DNA from: Planctomycetaceae bacterium UBA4732
GTDB taxonomy: Bacteria > Planctomycetota > Planctomycetia > Gemmatales > Gemmataceae
Direction: 5' to 3'
DNA length: 9,192 nt
NCBI GenBank assembly: GCA_002404095.1
Contig: DHJA01000093.1
Coordinates: forward strand, 40,008 to 49,199
Part shown: positions 1 to 5,902 of the stretch, in pieces
How positions within the stretch are numbered: position 1 is the stretch's first letter
How the letters are laid out: the number at the start of each line of letters is the position of its first letter
The notes under the pieces: generated by a model
Seen by the model: the letters and a program-made list of their open reading frames with translations, nothing else
Database searches by the model: none
Told to the model about the DNA's origin: nothing
Position numbers and translations under genes: made by a program

Positions 1-18
1 TTACGCCGGCCGTTCGCC
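1..18. repeat. Left window-end copy of an 18-nt inverted repeat
   Basis: The first 18 bases match the reverse complement of the last 18 bases (9175-9192) at 17 of 18 positions, differing only at the second base. The core CGCCGGCCG is rich in self-complementary GCCGGC. The copy lies just upstream of the ribosome binding site of the first gene. Because it is cut by the window edge, the full repeat unit may be longer. It could be a dispersed intergenic repeat; a chance match of this length and quality is unlikely even at high GC. Confidence 0.55.
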
Positions 19-38
19 CATAAAGTTAGGATTTTGTC

Positions 39-1421
39 ATGCCGCTCTACCAACGCATCGTACGCGACGTGCTGACGCCGCTGGCCCTCTGGCGCCGCGG
101 CGAGACGGCCCAACTGCGCTTCGAGCGTGAGTTCGAGCGGACGCAGTTTTTGCCGCCCGAAGAGATTCGCCGACTTCAACTCGCCCGTCTGCGATCTCTG
201 TTGTTCCATGCGTCGGACAATTGCCCCTTCTACCAACGACGTTTCGAGCAGGCTGGCTTCGCGCCGGGCCTCCTGCGCAACCTGGAAGACTTGCGGGCGT
301 TGCCGCCATTGGAAAAACGCGACATTCAGGAACACGGCGCCGACATGGTGGCGCGCAATTGGCCGCGTTCCGACTTGATCCGCAACCAGACGGGCGGTTC
401 GACGGGAACGCCGGTGACGTTCTTTCTGAGCGGCGCTCGTAAGTGTTCGCGGGCGGCGGCGACGCTGCGCCATAACCGCTGGGCCGGCTGGGAAGTCGGC
501 GACAAGGCGGCCGTCATCTGGGGCGCCCCGCAAGACCGGCCGGCCGACGGTTGGCGCTCGCGGTTTCGCAACGCCCTTTTGCGAGAGCCAATGTGGCTGG
601 ACGCCGGCTGCCTCACCGAGGAGCGCATGGTGGAGTTCCATCACGCGCTGCACCGCGTCCGTCCGCACATCATCCAAGCCTACGCCCGCGCCGTCGTGAT
701 GTTCGCCCGCTTCCTCCAAGCTCGGGGTTTGACGGCGTACCAGCCTCATTCCATCGTGACCTCTGCTGAAATACTGGAAAAAGAAGATCGGGATTTGCTG
801 GAACAGGTGTTTCGCTGTCCGGTTTACAACCGTTACGGCTGCCGCGAGGTCAGCGTAGTGGCCAGCGAATGTTCCGCTCATGCCGGGCTTCACGTCATGG
901 CCGAAGGCTTATACCTGGAAATCGAAACGCCGAACGGCCCCGCCGCGCCCGGCGAGATGGGCGCGGTCCTCGTGACCGATTTGCTCAACGGCGCCATGCC
1001 GTTGATCCGCTATCGCATCGGCGACATGGCCGCGTGGGCCGATGGACCGTGTCCGTGCGGCCGTGGTCTGCCGCGACTGGAGCGTGTGGCAGGGCGCGTT
1101 ACTGACTTCCTCGTCGGCGCCGACGGCCGACTGGTGTCCGGCGTCTTCCTGGCCACCTACGTGGTGGCCCAGCGGCCCAGCCTCGGCCAGGTGCAGATCC
1201 GCCAGCATACGGCGGGCGCGGTCGTGTACCGCATCCGCCCCGGCCGGGACTTTGATCCAATTGCGGATGGCGAATATCTTCGAGAGGCTACCCGGCGGCG
1301 CCTCGGCGCCGGCGCCGTATGCGAATGGGAAGCGGTGGACGAAATGCCGGCCGAAGCGAGTGGCAAGTTCCTGTTCAGCCGCTCTACGGTCGCACCGCGC
1401 TTCCTCGCGGCACAGGCATAA
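39..1421 (+). CDS. CapK/PaaK-like adenylate-forming enzyme (phenylacetate-CoA ligase family)
   Basis: This 460-residue protein belongs to the ANL adenylate-forming superfamily, in the branch containing phenylacetate-CoA ligase, coenzyme F390 synthetase and CapK of capsule loci. These cytoplasmic enzymes activate a carboxylate with ATP. Visible motifs are the P-loop TGGSTGTP (residues 118-125), YGCRE (266-270, aromatic/acidic A5-type motif), RYRIGD (324-329, A7-like ribose-binding Asp), the CapK-type signature CPCGRGLPRLERVAGR (338-353), and SGKF with Lys443 as the likely C-terminal catalytic lysine. Length is normal for the family (about 430-460). The ATG is supported by AGGA seven bases upstream. 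The next gene starts 71 bp downstream on the same strand and encodes a deacetylase-like protein, so an exopolysaccharide or cell-envelope role is inferred. The substrate cannot be read from the sequence; a true phenylacetate-CoA ligase is less likely because no phenylacetate degradation genes are present. Confidence 0.88.
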   Translation: MPLYQRIVRDVLTPLALWRRGETAQLRFEREFERTQFLPPEEIRRLQLARLRSLLFHASDNCPFYQRRFEQAGFAPGLLRNLEDLRALPPLEKRDIQEHGADMVARNWPRSDLIRNQTGGSTGTPVTFFLSGARKCSRAAATLRHNRWAGWEVGDKAAVIWGAPQDRPADGWRSRFRNALLREPMWLDAGCLTEERMVEFHHALHRVRPHIIQAYARAVVMFARFLQARGLTAYQPHSIVTSAEILEKEDRDLLEQVFRCPVYNRYGCREVSVVASECSAHAGLHVMAEGLYLEIETPNGPAAPGEMGAVLVTDLLNGAMPLIRYRIGDMAAWADGPCPCGRGLPRLERVAGRVTDFLVGADGRLVSGVFLATYVVAQRPSLGQVQIRQHTAGAVVYRIRPGRDFDPIADGEYLREATRRRLGAGAVCEWEAVDEMPAEASGKFLFSRSTVAPRFLAAQA

Positions 1422-1492
1422 ATCGAACGAAGCAACTGTGTAAGGGCATCCGTGAACGTCGATTGCAATGAAGCACTACCCCAGGAAGAACC

Positions 1493-2911
1493 ATGAGCCT
1501 TCATTTGACCTCTCCCGACCCTGAAATGCGAGCATCCTGGTCGCGCACCCTGTCCCGCTTGCCGCTGCTGGCGTACCGCGCTCTGCGTTGGCGCGCCCTA
1601 CGCGGCGGCTGGCTGCCGGAATACCTGCGCCGGCGCCGCTTCGACCGGAGGAGCTTCGCGCCCGGTCAGACCATCGACGTGATGGTCCTTACCGCCGACC
1701 ACTACGAGCCGGCCAAGCGCTTCGGCGACGCCGCGGCAGTGGAGTCGGTGCGCTCCTGGTGCGCCGCTTACGAAAAAATGGCCCGAAAGCACGGCGACGC
1801 CGACGGCCGGCCGCCGCAACACACCTGGTTCTACCGTTACGATTATCCCAACCGGGACTGCGTCCAGGCGCTCAGCGAGAGCGTCTTCCGCGGCTTCGGC
1901 GAAGTCGAGTTCCACTTGCATCACGACCACGACACCCACGAGACGATGGCCGCCACTCTGCGCGACGGCGTAAACTGGTTCGGCCGCTGTGGGGCGATGC
2001 GCACGGCGGAGGAGCGGCCACGCCAGCTTTTCGGCTATGTCGCTGGCAACTCCGCCCTCGACAACGGCGCCCGCGATGACTCTCTGAGCGGCTGCGACAC
2101 CGAGATCAGCGCCCTGCGCGACGCCGGTTGTTACGCCGACTTCACCTTTCCGTCGCTCGGTTCGCCTGCGCAGCCGCGTAAATGCAACACCCATTATTAC
2201 GCCACCGAGGACGGCCGGCCGAAGTCTTACCACAACGGCGTCGATGTTGAGGTCGGTCGGGCGCCTTCGGGCGATCTCCTCCTCTTCCAGGGGCCGATCA
2301 CCGTCGATTGGCACATGGGCGGAATGGAGGACGGCGCCCTGGAGAACTCGTCGCGGCCGCATCCCCGACGGTTGGCCGGCCTATTGGCGGGCAACGTCCA
2401 CGTGACCGGCCGGCCGGAATGGATATTCGTCAAGACGCACACACATGCCATGCAAAATCGCGATTCGTTTCTTAGCGCCGACATGGACGCGATGTATGAA
2501 GCGATGGAAACGTGGTGGAATCGGCCGCCGTTCCGGCTGCACTACGTCACGGCGCGCGAGGCGTACAACATCGTAAAGGCCGCGGAGGCGGGCTGCTCGG
2601 GCGACCCTAATGACTATCGCGATTATCTCATTCCGCCGCCGGCCAACCGGGTCGTGTCATGCAACCTGCCGTGGCTGCTGCATTCGTACACGCCGGAGCG
2701 GATTCACGTCGAAGTATTGCAAGAAGGTCCGGCGCGGCTGGAGTTTGCCGGCAGGCCGCTGCGGTCCATCGCCGGAAGGGTGCGCGAAGTCGAGGCGGAG
2801 TTCCACGACGGCGAGCTGATTGGACTGCGCATCGAAGGCGAAGGGCCGTTCGAGGTGGATTGCAGTGAGGGGGCCGGGATGGAATCGGCGCGGGCCGCAT
2901 ACGCCACCTAA
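1493..2911 (+). CDS. Putative polysaccharide deacetylase-like (NodB-fold-type) protein
   Basis: A 472-residue protein with no signal peptide or membrane segment that I can see; the first 50 residues are Arg-rich. Three putative metal-site clusters occur in the order expected of carbohydrate esterase/glycoside-hydrolase barrels: VLTADHYEP (65-73) with Asp69 and His70, HLHHDHDTHE (141-150) rich in His and Asp, and FVKTHTHA (312-319). A further conserved-looking stretch is VDWHMGG (271-277). The C-terminal segment, about 400-455, looks beta-rich and may be a small accessory domain. The ATG is preceded by AGGAAG six bases upstream. The gene follows the CapK-like gene on the same strand, so I infer a shared role in modifying or exporting a surface polysaccharide. 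The family assignment rests on motif pattern only; the protein may be an uncharacterised relative with another hydrolytic function. Confidence 0.6.
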   Translation: MSLHLTSPDPEMRASWSRTLSRLPLLAYRALRWRALRGGWLPEYLRRRRFDRRSFAPGQTIDVMVLTADHYEPAKRFGDAAAVESVRSWCAAYEKMARKHGDADGRPPQHTWFYRYDYPNRDCVQALSESVFRGFGEVEFHLHHDHDTHETMAATLRDGVNWFGRCGAMRTAEERPRQLFGYVAGNSALDNGARDDSLSGCDTEISALRDAGCYADFTFPSLGSPAQPRKCNTHYYATEDGRPKSYHNGVDVEVGRAPSGDLLLFQGPITVDWHMGGMEDGALENSSRPHPRRLAGLLAGNVHVTGRPEWIFVKTHTHAMQNRDSFLSADMDAMYEAMETWWNRPPFRLHYVTAREAYNIVKAAEAGCSGDPNDYRDYLIPPPANRVVSCNLPWLLHSYTPERIHVEVLQEGPARLEFAGRPLRSIAGRVREVEAEFHDGELIGLRIEGEGPFEVDCSEGAGMESARAAYAT

Positions 2912-2920
2912 ACGGCGCAA

Positions 2921-3033
2921 AAAGCGAATCACGAAAGCACGAAAATACGAAAAAACGAAAGAATTCAAGGCAAAGATATCGCCTTCAAGAGTTCTTCGTG
3001 TTTTCGTATTTTCGTGCTTTCGTGATTCGCTTT
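2921..3033. repeat. 113-nt AT-rich palindromic element with ACGAAA octamer arms
   Basis: A 33-bp perfect inverted repeat (2921-2953 with 3001-3033) continues as an imperfect stem to the centre, where AAGGC/GCCTT (2967-2971 and 2981-2985) encloses the palindrome GATATC. Each arm is built from eight-base units: the left arm holds four in a row, ACGAAAGC, ACGAAAAT, ACGAAAAA and ACGAAAGA, at 2931-2962. The element starts ten bases after the stop of the deacetylase-like gene and precedes the padR promoter. It could form a long hairpin that ends upstream transcripts, although there is no T-run after it. Its composition is clearly more AT-rich than the neighbouring genes. It looks like a small non-coding repeat of the REP/MITE kind; from memory, similar 'cgaaagcacgaaaatacg' palindromes are scattered in several environmental genomes. 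Confidence 0.85.
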
Positions 3034-3064
3034 CAAAACAACCGGCTCAGTGACAGCGGCAGCA

Positions 3065-3092
3065 TTGACAGAAGCAATTTGCCGGCCATAAT
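3065..3092 (+). promoter_or_regulatory. Sigma70-type promoter for the padR module
   Basis: A perfect -35 TTGACA (3065-3070) is followed after 16 bases by CATAAT (3087-3092), a five-of-six match to the -10 consensus. The predicted start of transcription is near 3099-3100, giving a leader of about 37 nt before the padR ATG at 3137. This is the best promoter in the window. The -10 box overlaps the left edge of the 3089-3128 dyad, as expected for a repressible promoter. Housekeeping sigma recognition is assumed. Confidence 0.65.
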
Positions 3093-3128
3093 ACATAGGA
3101 ATGCGATGTATCGGATTCCTTTGTATAT
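3089..3128. promoter_or_regulatory. Candidate PadR operator (40-bp dyad)
   Basis: Two 19-base arms (3089-3107 and 3110-3128) flank a central GT and pair at 15 of 19 positions. The conserved parts of the left arm are ATACA, AGGAAT and CGAT, mirrored on the right as ATCG, ATTCCT and TGTAT. The dyad starts within the -10 box and covers the predicted transcription start, so a bound dimer would block RNA polymerase. PadR-family regulators commonly repress their own operon by binding dyads at the promoter; that this one is bound by the adjacent PadR is inference from position. The same dyad argues against the upstream ATG at 3101 as the padR start, because that start lies inside it. Confidence 0.6.
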
Positions 3129-3136
3129 GGGCGCTC

Positions 3137-3472
3137 ATGGATTCTGAACTCCTCAAGGGTACGCTTTCGCTGCTCATCCTGTCGCTGTTGAGCCGCAAGC
3201 CGATGTACGGCTACGAGATCGCCGCGACGGTGCATCGCGACACCGATGGTTCGTTCACGTGGCGCGAGGGGTCGTTGTATCCGAGTCTGCACAAGATGGA
3301 GGCCGACGGGCTGATCGTCGGCGAGTGGGAAGAAAAAGAGACCGGACGCAAGCGGCGCTACTACCAGATCACGAAGAAGGGAAAGGCGGCCCTGCGAGAA
3401 AAGGTGCAATCCTGGACCGAGTTGTGTCAGGCCGTAAACCGCATCCTGGAGAAATCCGATGGACAACCTTGA
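3137..3472 (+). CDS. PadR family transcriptional regulator
   Basis: A 111-residue winged-helix DNA-binding protein of the short PadR type (PadR-s1-like, usually 105-115 residues). Family marks are LLKGTLSLLILSLL (5-18), MYGYEI (23-28), EGSLYPSLHKMEADGLI (44-60, recognition helix and the following helix) and GRKRRYYQITKKGKAAL (70-86, the wing). An in-frame ATG at 3101 would add 12 residues unlike the family and would lie inside the operator-like dyad, so ATG 3137 is preferred, although its ribosome binding site is weak. The stop overlaps the start of the next gene by 14 bp, indicating translational coupling. PadR proteins typically repress adjacent membrane or transport genes until an effector binds; that role is inferred here from the shared operon and from the promoter and dyad upstream. 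Confidence 0.93.
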   Translation: MDSELLKGTLSLLILSLLSRKPMYGYEIAATVHRDTDGSFTWREGSLYPSLHKMEADGLIVGEWEEKETGRKRRYYQITKKGKAALREKVQSWTELCQAVNRILEKSDGQP

Positions 3473-4478
3473 GCATTACCTCGATCAAGTCTGTCGAAGC
3501 GTTGGCGGCCCAAGATCCCTTCGCCAGCACATTCGCCAAGAGCTGCGCGAGCATTTACGGGACGCGGCGGCCGAGCATCGGGCGGCCGGGTTGTCGGAAG
3601 AGGAAGCCCTGACCCGCGCGCTGGCGGACTTCGGAGGGCCTGAACAGGTTCGATCCGAGTTGGAAGCAACGCATGGGCATCGGCTCATGGCGGTGGTGGT
3701 TGACAAGGCCATGCAATGGAAGGAGACGACAATGAAGGCGAAATGGCTGTGGACGACGTGGGCGTATCTCACCACGGTGGGCGTGGTTGCGATGGAACTG
3801 TTGTTCTCTTGGTATGTCGTGACGTTTGAACTGCCCAAGATGCAGAAGCTCAGGACCGACGGAATGCTTCCCCTCTCTGGGGAAACTATGGATTCAACCA
3901 TAACGTGGACGATTTCCTTCTTAAATGGTCTTCAATGGACGTGGAACACGCTGGCGTGGTGGATAATCCTAGTGCTGGCGGCGTTGTGGGGATTGTTTGA
4001 GTGGCGCGTGCGCGGCGAGAACAAGCCCTTCATGCGGCTGGCGGCGTTGGGAACGGCGGCGTTGGCAATGACGGTTGTGGCTGTAATCACGGCGGGCTCG
4101 ATTGAATTGCCCTTCCTTATCCAGTTGCGAGGGATGGGGCAGATTTCCACGTCGTCGGCAATCCGGCGCATGGCAACTATCGACCAATCAGTCGGCGCGC
4201 TCGACCAAGCGATGCACCAGAAGGACTGGCGCGCGGCCCAGGAAAACGCGGATCGCGCATCCAAAGCAATAACAAGCCTTTCGGCCGCGGCCGGGTGGGG
4301 CAATAAGACGACTTCCCGAGACGAACAGGCGACAGTGGACCGGTTTCAGGCGCGGCTAATGCTGGCAAACGAAGCGCTAACGGAGGCTCTGTGGGCCATT
4401 CGGGACAAGGACGAAGCACGACTGAAGGCGGCCATGCAGAAGTTTCATGAGAAATACGGCCCGATGGGACAGGAGTAA
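3459..4478 (+). CDS. Membrane protein with N-terminal permease-prefix (HAAS-like) domain
   Basis: A 339-residue protein. Residues 1-75 are a soluble helical domain with the pattern LREHLRDAAAEHRAAGLSEEEALTRALADFGGPEQV, matching the permease prefix / HAAS domain usually encoded beside PadR regulators. Three hydrophobic segments follow, at about 97-123, 163-182 and 192-222. The tail, about 235-335, is soluble, charged and Ala-rich, and probably helical. Full-length FtsX/MacB-type permeases with this prefix are much longer and carry four or more helices plus a periplasmic domain; none is present, so this is not a simple ABC permease. GGAG eight bases before the ATG serves as ribosome binding site inside the padR 3' end. 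The gene ends one codon short of a REP-like repeat and converges on purD. The function is unknown; it may sense or act at the membrane under PadR control. Confidence 0.8.
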   Translation: MDNLEHYLDQVCRSVGGPRSLRQHIRQELREHLRDAAAEHRAAGLSEEEALTRALADFGGPEQVRSELEATHGHRLMAVVVDKAMQWKETTMKAKWLWTTWAYLTTVGVVAMELLFSWYVVTFELPKMQKLRTDGMLPLSGETMDSTITWTISFLNGLQWTWNTLAWWIILVLAALWGLFEWRVRGENKPFMRLAALGTAALAMTVVAVITAGSIELPFLIQLRGMGQISTSSAIRRMATIDQSVGALDQAMHQKDWRAAQENADRASKAITSLSAAAGWGNKTTSRDEQATVDRFQARLMLANEALTEALWAIRDKDEARLKAAMQKFHEKYGPMGQE

Positions 4479-4508
4479 CGCGCTCCCCTTGCGGGTCGCG
4501 GCTAAACG
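4479..4508. repeat. Single copy of the REP-like unit at a convergent gene junction
   Basis: This stretch matches the right arm of the 7248-7315 inverted repeat (7285-7314) along its length except for one inserted G and one terminal base. It begins directly after the TAA of the membrane-protein gene and carries the GTT-TAG end of purD on the opposite strand. The unit can fold on itself, with CGCG at the ends and CCC/GGG inside, so its transcript may form a short hairpin at the 3' ends of both convergent genes. No T-run follows, so it is not a standard intrinsic terminator. Confidence 0.8.
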
Positions 4509-5791
4509 GTTTCGCACCGCAGCGCCTTATCAGCGATGTCGGTTCGATAGTGCGCGTCGCGGTACTGAATGAGCGCGACCGCCTCATACGCCCGCCGCTT
4601 GGCGTCGGCCAGCGTATCCCCCAACGCCGTCACGCCGAGGACGCGGCCGCCGTCCGTCAGCACACGGTCGCCGTCGCGCTTCGTGCCGGCATGGAACACT
4701 TTCACGTCAGGCAACCGGCCGGCCTCCGCCAACCCAAGGATCGGTAGGCCGCGCTCGTATTTGCCGGGATAGCCTTTCGCCGCCATCACCACGCACACCG
4801 CCGGCCGTGGATCCCACTCCAACCCCTCCGGTAGCGTTTCCAGCCGGTCGTCGATCACCGCTTCCAGCACATCCACCAAGTCGGTACGCAGACGCATCAA
4901 CACCGGCTGCGTTTCGGGATCGCCAAAGCGACAGTTGTATTCCAGCACGCGCGGACCTTGCGGCGTCGTCATCAGGCCGACGTAGAGGACGCCGCGGAAC
5001 GGTTGCCGGCGCCTCTTCATGGCATGAACGGTCGGCGCCAGCACGTCGCGGTCCACGGCGTCGAGCAGCGCCGGCGTCGCCAGCGGTGCGGGACAGTAGG
5101 CGCCCATTCCGCCCGTATTGGGTCCGGTATCTCCGTCAAACGCCGCCTTGTGGTCTTGCGTCGGCGGCAGCGCGACAATGGTGCGGCCTGACACCAGGGC
5201 CAGGATGCTCAGTTCCTCACCTTCAAGGCGCTTCTCGATCACGATCTTTCGGCCGGCCTCGCGGCCAAATTCCTCGCGCACCATGATTCGGTCAATAGCG
5301 GCAAAAGCGTCTTGCCGCGTGGAGCAGACGACGACGCCCTTGCCGGCGGCGAGGCCGTCGGCCTTGACCACTACCGGATATTCGCGGGTCGCTATATACT
5401 GACGCGCCGGGTCGGGATGGTCGAATATCTTGAATTCGCCGGTCGGCACGTCGGCATGGCGCATCAGCGTCTTGGCAAACGCTTTGCTCGATTCGAGCTG
5501 GGCGGCGTCCTTCGTAGGCCCGAAGACGCGCAGCCCGGCTTTCTGGAAGTGATCGACGACGCCGCGCGACAGCGGTTCCTCGGAGCCGACGACGGTGAGG
5601 CCGATTTCTTCTTTCCTGGCGAAACGGACGAGCTTGTCGAAGTCGTCGGTATCGAGCGGGACGTTGACGCCGTCCTCGGCGGTGCCGGCGTTGCCGGGCG
5701 CGCAGAAGACGCGCTCGACGCGCCGCGATTGGGCCAGCTTCCAAACCAGAGCGTGTTCACGACCGCCTTTGCCAAGAACGAGAACTTTCAT
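4502..5791 (-). CDS. purD: Phosphoribosylamine--glycine ligase (GAR synthetase)
   Basis: A full-length PurD of 429 residues, the second enzyme of de novo purine synthesis. It joins phosphoribosylamine and glycine with ATP in the cytoplasm to give glycinamide ribonucleotide. Motifs in order: GKGGREHA (7-14) of the N-terminal domain, KADGLAAGKGV (143-153) and GEEL (191-194) of the ATP-grasp fold, QDHKAAFDGDTGPNTGGMGAY (212-232), and EYNCRFGDPETQP (284-296), the magnesium/ATP-binding signature. The usual GPEAPL near residue 70 reads GSEEPL here, a mild variant. AAGGA seven bases before the ATG is a good ribosome binding site. No other pur gene is adjacent, so it is probably a single-gene unit. 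Its last codon and TAG stop lie inside the REP-like unit, adding a short non-conserved tail (RCETV). Confidence 0.97.
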   Translation of the reverse strand: MKVLVLGKGGREHALVWKLAQSRRVERVFCAPGNAGTAEDGVNVPLDTDDFDKLVRFARKEEIGLTVVGSEEPLSRGVVDHFQKAGLRVFGPTKDAAQLESSKAFAKTLMRHADVPTGEFKIFDHPDPARQYIATREYPVVVKADGLAAGKGVVVCSTRQDAFAAIDRIMVREEFGREAGRKIVIEKRLEGEELSILALVSGRTIVALPPTQDHKAAFDGDTGPNTGGMGAYCPAPLATPALLDAVDRDVLAPTVHAMKRRRQPFRGVLYVGLMTTPQGPRVLEYNCRFGDPETQPVLMRLRTDLVDVLEAVIDDRLETLPEGLEWDPRPAVCVVMAAKGYPGKYERGLPILGLAEAGRLPDVKVFHAGTKRDGDRVLTDGGRVLGVTALGDTLADAKRRAYEAVALIQYRDAHYRTDIADKALRCETV

Positions 5792-5902
5792 GCGCCGATC
5801 CTTGTCCGCGAGTAAAAAGCTATTCTAGGAGGATCGGCATTCTCGGCACGTCATTTGCCAATTTACGCCCCGTCCGGTCCCGATTCCCATGTGGATAAAG
5901 CG
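5792..5902. promoter_or_regulatory. Divergent promoter region between purD and the NRAMP-like gene
   Basis: This region must hold the promoters for both divergent genes. On the minus strand TAGAAT (complement of 5822-5827) matches a -10 at five of six positions about 30 bases before the purD start, without a clear -35. A nine-base inverted repeat, GCCGATCCT (5794-5802) and AGGATCGGC (5830-5838), brackets it; the left arm includes the purD ribosome binding site. No convincing -35/-10 pair was seen for the plus-strand gene, whose AGGAGG at 5827-5832 is too far from any in-frame start to be used directly. Only the location is firm. Confidence 0.35.

Noticed and set aside
1598..2362. 254-codon minus-strand open frame inside the deacetylase-like gene
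   Set aside because: Low-complexity Arg/Val/Ala-rich translation with no motif; the plus-strand frame has a good start, a ribosome binding site and conserved-looking metal motifs.
2820..3053. Short open frames reading through the 2921-3033 palindrome (Lys/Arg-rich peptides)
   Set aside because: The peptides are translations of the octamer palindrome itself; both arms give the same kind of sequence, so this is non-coding repeat.
3101..3136. Upstream ATG extending PadR by 12 residues
   Set aside because: It lies inside the operator-like dyad, only one or two bases after the predicted transcription start, and the added residues do not resemble PadR N-termini, which begin close to LLKGTLSLLIL.
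5855..5902. TTG-initiated 16-residue extension of the transporter
   Set aside because: No properly spaced ribosome binding site (AGGAGG is 22 bases away) and the added residues are outside the conserved family region; kept only as an alternative start.
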